Source of the DNA: Bacteroidaceae bacterium
GTDB lineage: Bacteria > Bacteroidota > Bacteroidia > Bacteroidales > Bacteroidaceae
Length of the DNA: 39,067 nucleotides
Direction: 5' to 3'
Assembly (NCBI GenBank): GCA_017509605.1
Contig: JAFWPH010000031.1
Coordinates: 1 to 39,067 of the forward strand
Shown piece by piece: positions 12,962-22,095 of this stretch. Every line of letters begins with the position of its first letter. Within the stretch, counting starts at the first letter, position 1. Position numbers and translations under genes: made by a program. The notes under the pieces are model-generated. The model was given only the letters and a program-made list of their open reading frames with translations, was not told where the DNA came from and did not search any database.

Positions 12962-13020
12962 ACACAAACAAAGCAGAAAACGAAAGGATTGCACATCCTT
13001 TTTTTCTGCATTACCATACA

Positions 13021-13053
13021 TCGGGCTGTTTTTTTCGGGAAAAACAAGCCCGA
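13021..13053. promoter_or_regulatory. Hairpin/inverted repeat between the divergent promoters
   Basis: TCGGGCTGTTTTT and AAAAACAAGCCCGA are near-perfect inverted repeats (one-base bulge) around CGGG. They sit midway between the sialidase and GH109 promoters. This is a natural place for an operator shared by both units; no regulator gene is in the window. Confidence 0.45.
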
Positions 13054-13086
13054 ACGATCTTTTTATCCTTAAAAAAATGGGAAAAA

Positions 13087-13118
13087 TTGTTTTTTTTAAC
13101 ATCGATTAAGTAAATTTG
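13087..13118 (+). promoter_or_regulatory. Promoter of the GH109 operon
   Basis: TTG (13087-13089), a 21-nt spacer and TAAATTTG (13111-13118) fit the Bacteroidetes promoter. The start codon is 27 nt downstream. Confidence 0.7.
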
Positions 13119-13145
13119 CATTTAGAAACCAAATCACACATCATT

Positions 13146-14717
13146 ATGAAACATCGAATATTCATCGCTTGTATATTGGCAGCCATCCTGTTGTTGCCAG
13201 CAAGTTTGTCTGCTCAGTTCAATTGGCCCTACACCATCAAGAATGGTACGATTGTCACCGAAGTGCCAGAGCGACCCATCGGACAAAAGTCTGCCCTGGG
13301 ACTCACTGTGGAAAAACTGCCAGTCGTCAGAGTGGCGTTTGTGGGACTGGGCATGCGAGGCCCTGACGCCGTTGAGCGCTGGACCCATATCCCAGGCATT
13401 GAGGTGAAGGCACTGTGCGACTATGTGCGTGAACGCGCCGAAGCATGCCAAGAAACCTTGAGGAAGGCGTCGATGCCTGCCGCCGACATCTACTACGGTG
13501 AATACGGCTATAAGGATCTCTGCCGCCGCACCGACATCGACCTCGTGTACATCGCCGCCGACTGGCTCCACCACTTTCCTGTGGCTTCAGCCGCCTTGGA
13601 GAACGGACATCACGTGGCCATCGAGGTGCCATCGGCAATGAACATGACCGAGATCTGGTCACTCATCAACCTGAGCGAGAGCAAACGCCTGCACGTGATG
13701 ATGCTCGAGAACTGCTGCTACGACTTCTTCGAACTCAACGCACTGAACATGGCCCAGAAAGGACTTTTGGGCGAAGTCATCTATGTGCAAGGAGCCTACC
13801 GCCATGAATTGTCGCCTTTCTGGGACGAATACTGGAAGCGCGGAGATGACGACAAACTGGGATGGCGCCTCGACTATAACAGCAAGTTCCGTGGCGACCT
13901 CTACCCCACTCACGGTCTCGGACCTGTTGCGCAAGTACTGAATATTCACCGCGGCGACCGAATGAAGACTCTCGTGGCGATGGACACCCACTCCTTCAAC
14001 GGCAAGGCGTTCGCCGAAGCGCGCACTGGCAAGGACTACTCTGATTTCAAGAACGGAGACCACACCACCACACTCATCTCGACCGAGAAAGGCAAGGTCA
14101 TCGAGATTCACCACAACGTGATGACCCCACAACCCTACAACCGTATGTACCAACTCACTGGCACACAAGGGTTTGTAAACAAGTACCCCAATGAGGGATA
14201 TGCCCTGACTTCCGATATGATGAAGAAAGCCGGAGTCAACCCCAGCAAAAACTACACAGGACACAGCTACCTAAGCAAAGAGGACACAGAGACACTCCTG
14301 AAGTCCTATACCTCACCAATCATCACCCGATATGGCGAAGAGGCCAAGGAAGTGGGAGGCCACGGAGGAATGGATTTCATCATGGACTCCAGACTGGTCT
14401 ATTGCCTGCAGAACGGACTACCACTCGACATCGATGTCTATGACCTGGCCGAATGGTGCTGTCTGGCCGAACTGGGCAGTATCTCAATGGACAATGGCAA
14501 CTTGCCCGTTCAGGTCCCTGACTTCACCCGAGGCGAGTGGAACAAGACACAGGGGTACCGACATGCCGTAGCCTCACCCGAGACTGAGGCCGCCACACGA
14601 GCTGCCGCTCAAGCCTTTACTGAGCAACTGAAAGCCAAAGGCGCAAAATACTGGGCGAAAGCATCTAAGAAAGAGAACAAGGAAAAACGCAAAAAGGTTC
14701 AATATGACTCCTTCTGA
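13146..14717 (+). CDS. GH109 NAD-dependent alpha-N-acetylgalactosaminidase (Gfo/Idh/MocA fold)
   Basis: 523 aa from ATG 13146, the start of a signal peptide (MKHRIFIACILAAILLLPAS, cut near SAQ). A Rossmann domain with VAFVGLGMRG (near 63-72) binds NAD. Then come the Gfo/Idh/MocA core with YPTHGLGPVAQVLNIHRGDR and a late GHGGMDFIMDSRL motif, both typical of GH109. GH109 enzymes use a redox-assisted mechanism with tightly bound NAD to remove alpha-GalNAc, for example from O-glycan cores or blood-group A. Substrate is not proven by sequence; other secreted Gfo/Idh/MocA glycosidases exist. The lysine-rich tail overlaps the next gene by 14 nt, indicating translational coupling with the sugar kinase. 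Confidence 0.85.
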   Translation: MKHRIFIACILAAILLLPASLSAQFNWPYTIKNGTIVTEVPERPIGQKSALGLTVEKLPVVRVAFVGLGMRGPDAVERWTHIPGIEVKALCDYVRERAEACQETLRKASMPAADIYYGEYGYKDLCRRTDIDLVYIAADWLHHFPVASAALENGHHVAIEVPSAMNMTEIWSLINLSESKRLHVMMLENCCYDFFELNALNMAQKGLLGEVIYVQGAYRHELSPFWDEYWKRGDDDKLGWRLDYNSKFRGDLYPTHGLGPVAQVLNIHRGDRMKTLVAMDTHSFNGKAFAEARTGKDYSDFKNGDHTTTLISTEKGKVIEIHHNVMTPQPYNRMYQLTGTQGFVNKYPNEGYALTSDMMKKAGVNPSKNYTGHSYLSKEDTETLLKSYTSPIITRYGEEAKEVGGHGGMDFIMDSRLVYCLQNGLPLDIDVYDLAEWCCLAELGSISMDNGNLPVQVPDFTRGEWNKTQGYRHAVASPETEAATRAAAQAFTEQLKAKGAKYWAKASKKENKEKRKKVQYDSF

Positions 14718-15795
14718 CACAGCCAACATTTTGGCACAATTCAAAATCGCCGGAACAGTCATGGAAGTGAAGCCTATAGGCAACGGACTCATCAACGACA
14801 CCTTCCGAGTGACCACCGAAAGCGATGAAACACCCGACTACGTGCTGCAGCGCATCAACAACGCCATCTTCCAAGACGTGGACCTGCTGCAACACAACAT
14901 CGAGGTGGTGACAGCACATATACGCCACAAACTGGAAGCCTGCGGAGCCACCGACATCAACCGACGAGTGCTGGAGTTCGTCAAGACATCCGACGGCAAG
15001 ACCTACTACCGCGACACCGATGACCAATACTGGCGCATGATGGTCTTCATCGCCGACTCCGTCACCCGAGAGGACGTGACACCCGACAGTGCCTATGACT
15101 GCGGAAAGGCTTTCGGCAACTTCGAGAAAATGCTGGTGGACGTACCGCAGCAACTGGGCGAGACCATCCCCAACTTCCACAACATGGAACTGCGCATGCG
15201 CCAACTACGCGAATCTGTGGAGCGCAATGCCTCCGGCCGACTGGGCGAGGTGGCCGATGTGGTCGTGGAGCTGGAACGGGATGCTGATGAGATGTGCCAA
15301 GCCGAACGGCTACATCGCAACGGACAGCTACCCAAACGCATCTGCCACTGCGACACAAAAGTGAACAATATGCTGTTCGACCAAAAGGGGCAGGTGTTGT
15401 GCGTCATCGACCTCGACACTGTGATGCCATCTTTCGTCTTCTCCGACTACGGCGACTTCCTCCGCACTGGAGCCAATTTCACAGCCGAGGACGACCCCGA
15501 CCTATCACACGTGGGATTCAACGAAGATATTTTCAAGGCCTTCACCAAAGGGTATTTAGAGTCGGCCCGAGCATTCCTCACCCCGCTCGAAGTGGAGTTA
15601 CTGCCTTATGCTGTGGCTTTATTCCCCTTCATGCAATGCGCGCGATTCCTGACCGACTATCTGAACGGCGACACCTACTACAAAATAAAGTACCCGACCC
15701 ACAATCTGGACCGAACACGCAACCAACTGGCACTCTACCGCGATGTGCGACGGCACGACACCATGATGGCCGACTTCATCAAAGGCCTGGTTTAA
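14704..15795 (+). CDS. NahK-like N-acetylhexosamine kinase (APH fold)
   Basis: 363 aa, cytoplasmic, no signal peptide. It has the aminoglycoside-phosphotransferase-type kinase fold: a start with IGNGLINDTFRV (nucleotide loop), the catalytic loop HCDTKVNNMLF (H215, D217) and the metal-binding IDLDTVMPSF (D236, D238). The HxDTKxxN and IDLDT pattern and the length fit N-acetylhexosamine 1-kinases, which make GlcNAc-1-P/GalNAc-1-P with ATP. Its ATG lies inside the end of the GH109 gene, and this coupling supports GalNAc as substrate. Choline/homoserine-kinase-like relatives share the fold, so the exact sugar is inferred. Confidence 0.8.
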   Translation: MTPSDTANILAQFKIAGTVMEVKPIGNGLINDTFRVTTESDETPDYVLQRINNAIFQDVDLLQHNIEVVTAHIRHKLEACGATDINRRVLEFVKTSDGKTYYRDTDDQYWRMMVFIADSVTREDVTPDSAYDCGKAFGNFEKMLVDVPQQLGETIPNFHNMELRMRQLRESVERNASGRLGEVADVVVELERDADEMCQAERLHRNGQLPKRICHCDTKVNNMLFDQKGQVLCVIDLDTVMPSFVFSDYGDFLRTGANFTAEDDPDLSHVGFNEDIFKAFTKGYLESARAFLTPLEVELLPYAVALFPFMQCARFLTDYLNGDTYYKIKYPTHNLDRTRNQLALYRDVRRHDTMMADFIKGLV

Positions 15796-15859
15796 GGGTT
15801 ACTTATTTAATCACTCAAAACTTCAATTTTACCTATAATATTTACCAAAACAATCAATT

Positions 15860-18800
15860 ATGAAGAAGGTTTATCTACTTTTAGCTTGCTTCGTTGGCTT
15901 GTTGGGCATGACGAGAATGTCGGCCCAGAACGACTATGACAGCGAACCAGACTACGACAATCCTCTGATCCAAGATGTCTGGCAATTCAGCAGTCCCTAT
16001 TCCGACTTCCTCAACGAAGGTGGAGAGGGTAATTTCTACGCCTTGCTGGGCCGCACTTCAGAAGCCGTGGAGAATGGTTTCCCAAACCAAGACTTCTGGC
16101 ACAGTGACTGGCACCACAACAACGTAACACCAGGAACCCATTACTTCCAGGTGGAGATGATTTCTCCTGAGACACTTCCCAATGAGATTGTGTTCGTTTA
16201 CACCCGTCGTGATGCCCAGAACGACCAGACCACAGAATGGAGCGTGCGTGGTACCAACGACCCAGAGGCAGAGAAAGACCAATGCGAGGAACTGGCCTAT
16301 ATCCTCACTCCCTTTGGCAGTCAGACAGAAACCCTCATTTCCACACCTTTCTCTCCCGCCCACTACAAGTACTTGCGTTTCTATTCTGAAGCACAGACTG
16401 GTGGCGGTGGCTATGGTTCCCGCGGCTATTTCCACGTTGGCCGTTTCCAACTCTATCCTTTGAAGTCGCTCGAGGAATTGGAAGCCGCCAAGAATATGCT
16501 GATGGACGCTTTCGACAAGTACTTTCCCATGTATGACTCCTATCCCCCAGGCACTGAACCAGGTCAATACGGTGAAGACGAGGTGGCTGCTTTCCAAAAT
16601 GCCATCTTCGGCCTGGACTTCGACGGGCTGTCTGACGAGGCCAGGAGAAATCTGACGAAGGAAAGTGCACAAGCATTGATCGACGCCTGCGAGGCTGCTT
16701 ACCAGACTATGCTGGCATCGAAGGTTCCTTACATCTTGGCATCCGGTTACTATCGAATCCGCACAGGTATGGATTATATGAACCGTATAGTCATCGATTA
16801 TGATGAAGACGGCAATGAGATCACCGACTTGGTGGCTCGCGACAAGTATCTCATGGTCGAGAAGGAAAACGGAAAGACCATGGCGACATGGGGCACTCCC
16901 GATGCGGAGAACGAGACCCTGGGCAATATCAGCTCCCTGTTCAAGATTACCGACAACGGCGACGCCACCTACGACATTGAGAGCATGATGTACAACGTTC
17001 GCTTCAACAATGTGGCACGCAGCGTCAACCTGGAGATGAGCGCAGAGAGCGAGAACAAGATGGTGTTTGACCCTGTGGCCACTGTCAATGGCATCACTTA
17101 CGTCAACATCAGCGTATCTACACAGAACGCCGCCGACGGCCTGTACCTGCATCAAGACAAACACGAGAACGGAGTGGGTGTCGGTGGCCATATTGTTGGC
17201 TGGTACAGCACATACGACGGAAGCCCTCACGGCTCTGAATGGTATTTTGAGAAAGTGAGCGACAGCAATGCTGAAGCGATAATCGCAGCTTGGCAGCCAT
17301 TGCGCGAGCGAGAACAGTGGTTGCAAGACTACAAGAATCTGTATGCTGAGGTTGGACAGGCCCTCGCAGCCGCCAAAGACGTGGAGCACGAGGCTTTGAT
17401 CAAGTCTGTTGACCAGCTCTCCAGTCCCTTCTCCGACAGAGAAGAAGGCCAGAACCTCGGAGTGCTCATCGATGGAAACGAAGGCAATTTCTGGCACAGC
17501 GACTGGCATGGAGAATCTCACGCCGAGTCTAAGCACTACCTCCAGGTGGAACTTCTTGAGCCATTGACAGAGCCCATCACCATGTCTTTCCACCGTCGTC
17601 ATGGTTTCAACAACAACCAGATTATCCTCTGGAGCGTTTACGGCACCAACACCAACAACGACCTCCTCGTTCAGAACGACCTTGAGCTCCTCGCCGAGCT
17701 CGAGACTCCATTCGGTTCCGACACCGAAACCATCACAACCCAACCGTTCGACACCAAGGGCTACAAGTACTTGCGCTTCTACTGCGAGAAGCAGAACAGC
17801 AACGCCGCTTTCTTCTACATGGCAGAGTTCCAACTCTATCAGGACCACGAGAACCCCAACTCCCAGTACAGCATGATGGGACAGGTGGCCGTGGATTTGG
17901 AGAAAGTCTATAATGAACAGGCCGAGATTGCTGACGACAAGCTGACACAGGCAGATGTTGACAAACTCACAGCTGCTTACGAGGCCTTCAAGGCTGAGTT
18001 CGTGGATCCGTCTGAACTTCGACAGGTGATTGCAAGCGTGGAAGGCAAGACAGAACTTGTCGCCATCGGCACTAACCCAGGTTTCTGGCCTGACGGAACA
18101 ACCGCCGAGGCACTGGAAAAAGCCATCTCAGATGCCAAGAAATACGACGTGGCAGGCGTGTATGTGAAGTCGAAGAGCAATGCGTTCATCGAAGACCTGC
18201 AGGCCAAGGCCGAAGCTTTGGACAACGCAGTGATTCCAGTTGAGCCAGGCAAGTGGTATCGCTTCCGCGTCGGCACCGAGGACGAATACGCCGAGCATGG
18301 TTGGCCAACTGCCGGCAACGAGGAGACAACCAATGACGACGGAACAGTCACCAACGAGTCTCTCTTCGGCAAGTACATCACAGTGGCAGATTGCGTCAGC
18401 GAGAACGGAGTGAACACCGTGGTGTTCCAGATTGGCGACGATGTTGCCATGGACAACTATCTCTATCTTGACAATGAGACCGACATTGAAGACGCAGACC
18501 TCTCACTCTTCCGCTTCATCAGCGTGGGTGACAGCGCTTACGCCATCCAGAACAAGGCCACCGGTCTGTTCCTGATGCGACCGACATCCGGTTCTGACGT
18601 TCGCTTCATCCGTCTGAGCCCTGCCCCATCACTCTTCACTCAAGGTATTGCAGGTTACGGACAGAACTACTTCGCCATTAAAAACCTCGAAGGCCAAAAC
18701 CTTGAGGCATTACATGCCGCCCGCGCACTCAATGTGGTTCAGACCTGGGCTGGCTGGGGCAATACCGACGGCCGTCGCGGTAGTTTCTTCGTGGAAGAAG

Positions 18801-19432
18801 CAGGCGATGTAGCTGCTGACTACGATGGTACAGAATTCCAAATTCTTGCCAAGCCAGGCACCGTGACCACCTATTGTTTCCCCACCACCATCAAGGGAGA
18901 AGAAGGCATGTTTGGCGTGGACAAAGCCGAGCAGACCGACAATGGCATCAGCCTCACTTTGGTTCCGCTCAAGGAAGTGGAAGCAGGTCGTCCGTTCATC
19001 TTCATCACTGAAGGAGAGTACGACCCTGAAGCCGATGACGCAGAATACCTGCAGTTCACTCACGGCTACGATATTGTGCCCCAGCCCATCGACGGTGGAT
19101 TATTGAAGGGGACATTCTATCAGAAGACCGTAGGTAAGGGTGTTATCACCTTCTCCAACAACAAGCCATCCGTGACCAAGAGCCCCAGCGCAACCGTGAC
19201 CGACGGTATGGCATGGATTGTCAATGGCGAGGAAACCTTCAACGACCGTCTGACAGTCAGCTATACCATCAATGCTGACGGAGTGGATGCCATCCAGGAC
19301 GTTCTCCACAATGTTGCCCGCACAGGCGACATCTACACCATCGACGGCCGCTTCGTTGGAAGAGGAAACCTCAGCAGTCTGACCAAAAAAGGTATTTATA
19401 TCATCAACGGCACAAAAGTCGTTGTGAAATAA
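15860..19432 (+). CDS. Large secreted protein with two duplicated discoidin-like modules
   Basis: 1190 aa with a signal peptide (MKKVYLLLACFVGLLGMTRM, then SAQ). Two homologous modules carry FWHSDWH (near residues 79 and 544), a hydrophobic VYTRR/FHRRH-type strand, and KYLRFY followed by FQLY. The pattern (an aspartate-rich HSDWH, then a strand-rich fold closing with YLRFY and FQLY) is that of F5/8-type C / CBM32-like carbohydrate-binding domains. Between and after them are helical linkers and further beta-rich blocks (YRIRTGMDY, WYRFRVGTEDEY). The C-terminus (KKGIYIINGTKVVVK) matches the tail of the M60 protein. No catalytic motif is seen. It lies 64 nt after the kinase with no good promoter of its own, so it probably belongs to the operon as a glycan-binding surface protein. 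Confidence 0.75.
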   Translation: MKKVYLLLACFVGLLGMTRMSAQNDYDSEPDYDNPLIQDVWQFSSPYSDFLNEGGEGNFYALLGRTSEAVENGFPNQDFWHSDWHHNNVTPGTHYFQVEMISPETLPNEIVFVYTRRDAQNDQTTEWSVRGTNDPEAEKDQCEELAYILTPFGSQTETLISTPFSPAHYKYLRFYSEAQTGGGGYGSRGYFHVGRFQLYPLKSLEELEAAKNMLMDAFDKYFPMYDSYPPGTEPGQYGEDEVAAFQNAIFGLDFDGLSDEARRNLTKESAQALIDACEAAYQTMLASKVPYILASGYYRIRTGMDYMNRIVIDYDEDGNEITDLVARDKYLMVEKENGKTMATWGTPDAENETLGNISSLFKITDNGDATYDIESMMYNVRFNNVARSVNLEMSAESENKMVFDPVATVNGITYVNISVSTQNAADGLYLHQDKHENGVGVGGHIVGWYSTYDGSPHGSEWYFEKVSDSNAEAIIAAWQPLREREQWLQDYKNLYAEVGQALAAAKDVEHEALIKSVDQLSSPFSDREEGQNLGVLIDGNEGNFWHSDWHGESHAESKHYLQVELLEPLTEPITMSFHRRHGFNNNQIILWSVYGTNTNNDLLVQNDLELLAELETPFGSDTETITTQPFDTKGYKYLRFYCEKQNSNAAFFYMAEFQLYQDHENPNSQYSMMGQVAVDLEKVYNEQAEIADDKLTQADVDKLTAAYEAFKAEFVDPSELRQVIASVEGKTELVAIGTNPGFWPDGTTAEALEKAISDAKKYDVAGVYVKSKSNAFIEDLQAKAEALDNAVIPVEPGKWYRFRVGTEDEYAEHGWPTAGNEETTNDDGTVTNESLFGKYITVADCVSENGVNTVVFQIGDDVAMDNYLYLDNETDIEDADLSLFRFISVGDSAYAIQNKATGLFLMRPTSGSDVRFIRLSPAPSLFTQGIAGYGQNYFAIKNLEGQNLEALHAARALNVVQTWAGWGNTDGRRGSFFVEEAGDVAADYDGTEFQILAKPGTVTTYCFPTTIKGEEGMFGVDKAEQTDNGISLTLVPLKEVEAGRPFIFITEGEYDPEADDAEYLQFTHGYDIVPQPIDGGLLKGTFYQKTVGKGVITFSNNKPSVTKSPSATVTDGMAWIVNGEETFNDRLTVSYTINADGVDAIQDVLHNVARTGDIYTIDGRFVGRGNLSSLTKKGIYIINGTKVVVK

Positions 19433-19456
19433 GTTCTTATAAGATTTGTTAGTTAA

Positions 19457-19488
19457 ACGGGGGCTTGCAGTGCACTGCAAGCCCCCGT
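19457..19488 (+). terminator. Perfect 32-nt palindrome after the rightward operon
   Basis: ACGGGGGCTTGCAG, TGCA and CTGCAAGCCCCCGT form a fully self-complementary GC-rich stem 24 nt after the stop codon. Only a short pyrimidine tail (CTCTATT) follows, but stem strength and position support termination. Confidence 0.7.
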
Positions 19489-19584
19489 CTCTATTAAGAG
19501 GTCTTCTGAAAATTCCCCGTTCAATAATTAACAATCAAGATTGGGTTACGTACTTCGCGCTGGAGGCGGTTGGTTTGAATCTTT

Positions 19585-19611
19585 AGGTTGGATTTCATCC
19601 GACCTTTTCTC
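19585..19611 (+). terminator. Second terminator-like hairpin in the convergent gap
   Basis: AGGTTGGAT, TTC and ATCCGACCT (one G-T pair) are followed by TTTTCT. It lies between the convergent operon ends and may be a back-up terminator for the rightward transcript. Confidence 0.5.
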
Positions 19612-19672
19612 GCCATGGCATAGTTCAAGCAAGCTTGACTCTGCTCATTTGGCTTAACGAAAACGTTTCTTT

Positions 19673-21676
19673 TTATTCAATCACCAAAGCGGTGATGGAG
19701 TATGGTGCCAAGGTGATGGCGAACTGCTTGCCCACCTTCTGGGTGGATTCCTGCGGAACAATGTTGCGGGGATTGTCAATCGAGTTGGTGTCTTCGGGGC
19801 GGGCGGACTTCAATTCCACCTTCTTGGCCTTAGACTTCACTTTGCCGACACCCTCCAACTTGATGTTCAACTGCTGGGCAGTGCCAACGGCGTTGACCAG
19901 TTTCAGGTAGGTCTTGCCTGTCTTGGCGTCTTTGGTGGCCGTATAGAACACTGCATTGGCCTCGTCGTTGCGGTCCAAAGTCTGTTTGGGAAGGTCTGTT
20001 GCCTCCACTGGTACGATGCGGTCGCCCAGATACTGCGAGAACATCACCTGCGCCCAGTAGGACGGAGAACCGTATGCATTGAGCACATCATAGCCGATCA
20101 GGTCGCTGGCCCACTGCATGGCGCCTGGTTCCACATTGACAAACAACGGCGCGTAGCACGACATCACACAGATGTCCGAATTACGCTCCATGCAAGTCAT
20201 CCACGCGGCGTCTCCAAGCGCGGCATTCATATTGGTCGTCGGAGACCCTTCGCGGGTAGCCCATTCACCACAGAAAATCTTTGGCCCCGTGCGGTCATAA
20301 CTGTCATACTGGAAGGCATTACGGTACATGTCGAAGGCATTGCGGTAGTAATGCTCATCAATCAAATCTACAACGGGATTAGGGATGGCCTTCGATTTCA
20401 GGGCGTTATAACCCACCGTCGAGATGATCTGCAACTGGGGATAACGCGCCTTGATGGCCTCGTAGAACATCTTGAAACGGTTGGGGTAACTGCCGCTGCG
20501 GTCGAAGAAGTCCTCATTACCTATCTCCACATAGTGAAGCGGGAAGGGTTCCGGATGGCCGTCGCGGGCGCGCACGGCTCCCCACTTGGTGGTCTGGGCG
20601 TCACCAATAATATACTCTATCTCGTCCAAGGCATCCTGAATGAAGGGCTTCACGTAATCGCCATCCAGATGGTCACCGCTCAACACATAACCGGCGAACA
20701 CACCTACCACAGGCTCGCCGCCTACATCCACAGCCCACTGCAGGAACTCCAGCAGTCCCAGTCCGTCGGTTGAGCGATACCCCCATGGGCTCTGATGGCC
20801 TGGACGCTCGTCGGGATCTCCGATTGTCTGTTTCCAGTCGAATCGGTTGGCGAAGTTATTACCTTCAAGATAGTTACCACCAGGGAAACGCAGGAACTTG
20901 GGACGCATCTCGGCCATCATCTCCATCAGGTCAATGCGCAGGCCGTTCTTGCGGTCCTTGAAACTGGGCGCATACAGGGTCACACGGGTCAACTCAATGC
21001 TTCCTGCCTGGTCGGCGATGATGAAAAGCCGCGCGTCCTTCGTGTCTGCCTGCGTGGCCGATGTGGTCAATTGGATATCAAACTTCTTCCAGTCTTTGCT
21101 GAAACCGCTCACTTTCGTCTCGGCGTAAGTGGTGTTTCCGTCGGCGCTCTTCAAGGCAATGGTCAACGAACTCACAGGTGTGGGAGCGGCGCTCTCGTTA
21201 TTGAAAGCGGCGGGTTGCTTCACATAGATCGCGCCCTTGAACGTGGTGCTCTTTCTGATGGGGAATCCCCAATAGCCCTCACTGACGATACCAAGGCCAG
21301 CCTGCTCGAAATTCACGACAAGCGAAGTCGGGTTGGCATCGTTGATGCCGGCTTGACGGTTCTGGCGCACCCTCACCCTCACCGTGTCGGTGAGTTGCCA
21401 ACGGTCGGGCCTCACCGTCGGGCGTGGGGCGTTGGGATCGGGACGTCCGCCTCTGCGGCCTCCTCTGGGATTGAACATGTCGGCGAACGCTGGATTAGGA
21501 ACCAGTTGGGTGTAGAGTCCGCCTTCGTAGGAATAGTTGATTTCCTCGGTCATCAGTCCGTAAAGCATCGGACTCACCTCCGTATCGGCCTTGTCCAGCC
21601 GAAGAGTCAGTTGTTGTGCCTGGAGCATCAGGGCGTTCGCGCACAACATCACGGTCATCACAAATAGTTTTCTCAT
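19673..21676 (-). CDS. Secreted GH51-type alpha-L-arabinofuranosidase
   Basis: 667 aa with a signal peptide (MRKLFVMTVMLCANALMLQA, then Q). An N-terminal beta-sandwich region (residues 100-235, CBM4/9-like) is followed by the TIM barrel: RPKFLRFPGGNYLEGN, acid/base E388 in YVEIGNEDFF and nucleophile E471 in FCGEWATRE. A C-terminal beta-sandwich ends the protein. These are the GH51 hallmarks. GH51 enzymes release L-arabinose from arabinan or arabinoxylan; endoglucanase-type members exist. It follows the GH3 gene in the same direction after a 7-bp repeat zone, and no consensus promoter is seen right upstream. An RGGRRGGRPDPNAPRP low-complexity stretch near residue 75 is unusual. Confidence 0.88.
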   Translation of the reverse strand: MRKLFVMTVMLCANALMLQAQQLTLRLDKADTEVSPMLYGLMTEEINYSYEGGLYTQLVPNPAFADMFNPRGGRRGGRPDPNAPRPTVRPDRWQLTDTVRVRVRQNRQAGINDANPTSLVVNFEQAGLGIVSEGYWGFPIRKSTTFKGAIYVKQPAAFNNESAAPTPVSSLTIALKSADGNTTYAETKVSGFSKDWKKFDIQLTTSATQADTKDARLFIIADQAGSIELTRVTLYAPSFKDRKNGLRIDLMEMMAEMRPKFLRFPGGNYLEGNNFANRFDWKQTIGDPDERPGHQSPWGYRSTDGLGLLEFLQWAVDVGGEPVVGVFAGYVLSGDHLDGDYVKPFIQDALDEIEYIIGDAQTTKWGAVRARDGHPEPFPLHYVEIGNEDFFDRSGSYPNRFKMFYEAIKARYPQLQIISTVGYNALKSKAIPNPVVDLIDEHYYRNAFDMYRNAFQYDSYDRTGPKIFCGEWATREGSPTTNMNAALGDAAWMTCMERNSDICVMSCYAPLFVNVEPGAMQWASDLIGYDVLNAYGSPSYWAQVMFSQYLGDRIVPVEATDLPKQTLDRNDEANAVFYTATKDAKTGKTYLKLVNAVGTAQQLNIKLEGVGKVKSKAKKVELKSARPEDTNSIDNPRNIVPQESTQKVGKQFAITLAPYSITALVIE

Positions 21677-21688
21677 AAGTTTTGAAGG

Positions 21689-22093
21689 GTTATAGGTTAT
21701 GGGTTATGGGTTATTGAATTTAGCCTAATGCCTAAAGCCTAAATAGGTCAAGAGTCAAGAGCCAAGAGTCAAAAGCCAAGAGTCAAGAGTCAAGAGTCAA
21801 GAGTCAAGAGCCAAGAGTCAAGAGCCAAGAGTCAAGAGTCGAGAGTCAAGAGCCAAGAGTCAAGGGCCAAGAGTCAAGGGTCAAGAGCCAAGAGTCAAGA
21901 GCCAAGAGTCAAGAGCCAAGAGTCAATGCTCAATGGTCAATGCTCAATGGTCAACGGTCAATGGTCAAGGGCCAATGCTCAATGGTCAATGGTCAAAAAT
22001 GCGATTAAGCGAGAGCAAAAGAGAACTTGTTCTCATTTTGCCGAGCGTGAGCATTTTATCTAATGGTCAACGGTCAAGGGTCAATAGTCAATG
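21689..22093. repeat. Intergenic zone of heptanucleotide tandem repeats
   Basis: The GH51-GH3 gap is mostly 7-bp tandem repeats of several kinds: four GGTTATR/T units (21689-21717), three GCCTAAW units (21723-21744), 36 contiguous units of the type GTCAAGA, GCCAAGA, GTCAATG or CTCAATG (21747-21998), and four more (22066-22093). The last array ends 2 nt before the GH3 stop codon. A palindromic insert (21999-22065) interrupts it. There are no spacers, so this is not a CRISPR array. No gene lies in the region. Confidence 0.9.
21999..22065. repeat. Palindromic element interrupting the heptamer array
   Basis: The 67-nt insert contains GAGAACTTGTTCTC flanked by GCAAAA and TTTTGC, a good hairpin, and ends where the heptamers resume. 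It looks like a small interspersed palindrome inserted in or bounding the array; copy number elsewhere cannot be seen here. Confidence 0.6.
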
Positions 22094-22095
22094 AG

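Noticed and set aside
16058..17848. Long antisense open frame (596 codons) opposite the discoidin-module gene
   Set aside because: It mirrors the real gene's codon bias, has no family resemblance, signal or promoter, and the plus-strand protein has clear domains.
21747..21998. CRISPR-like array
   Set aside because: Units are 7 bp and contiguous, with no spacers and no cas genes.
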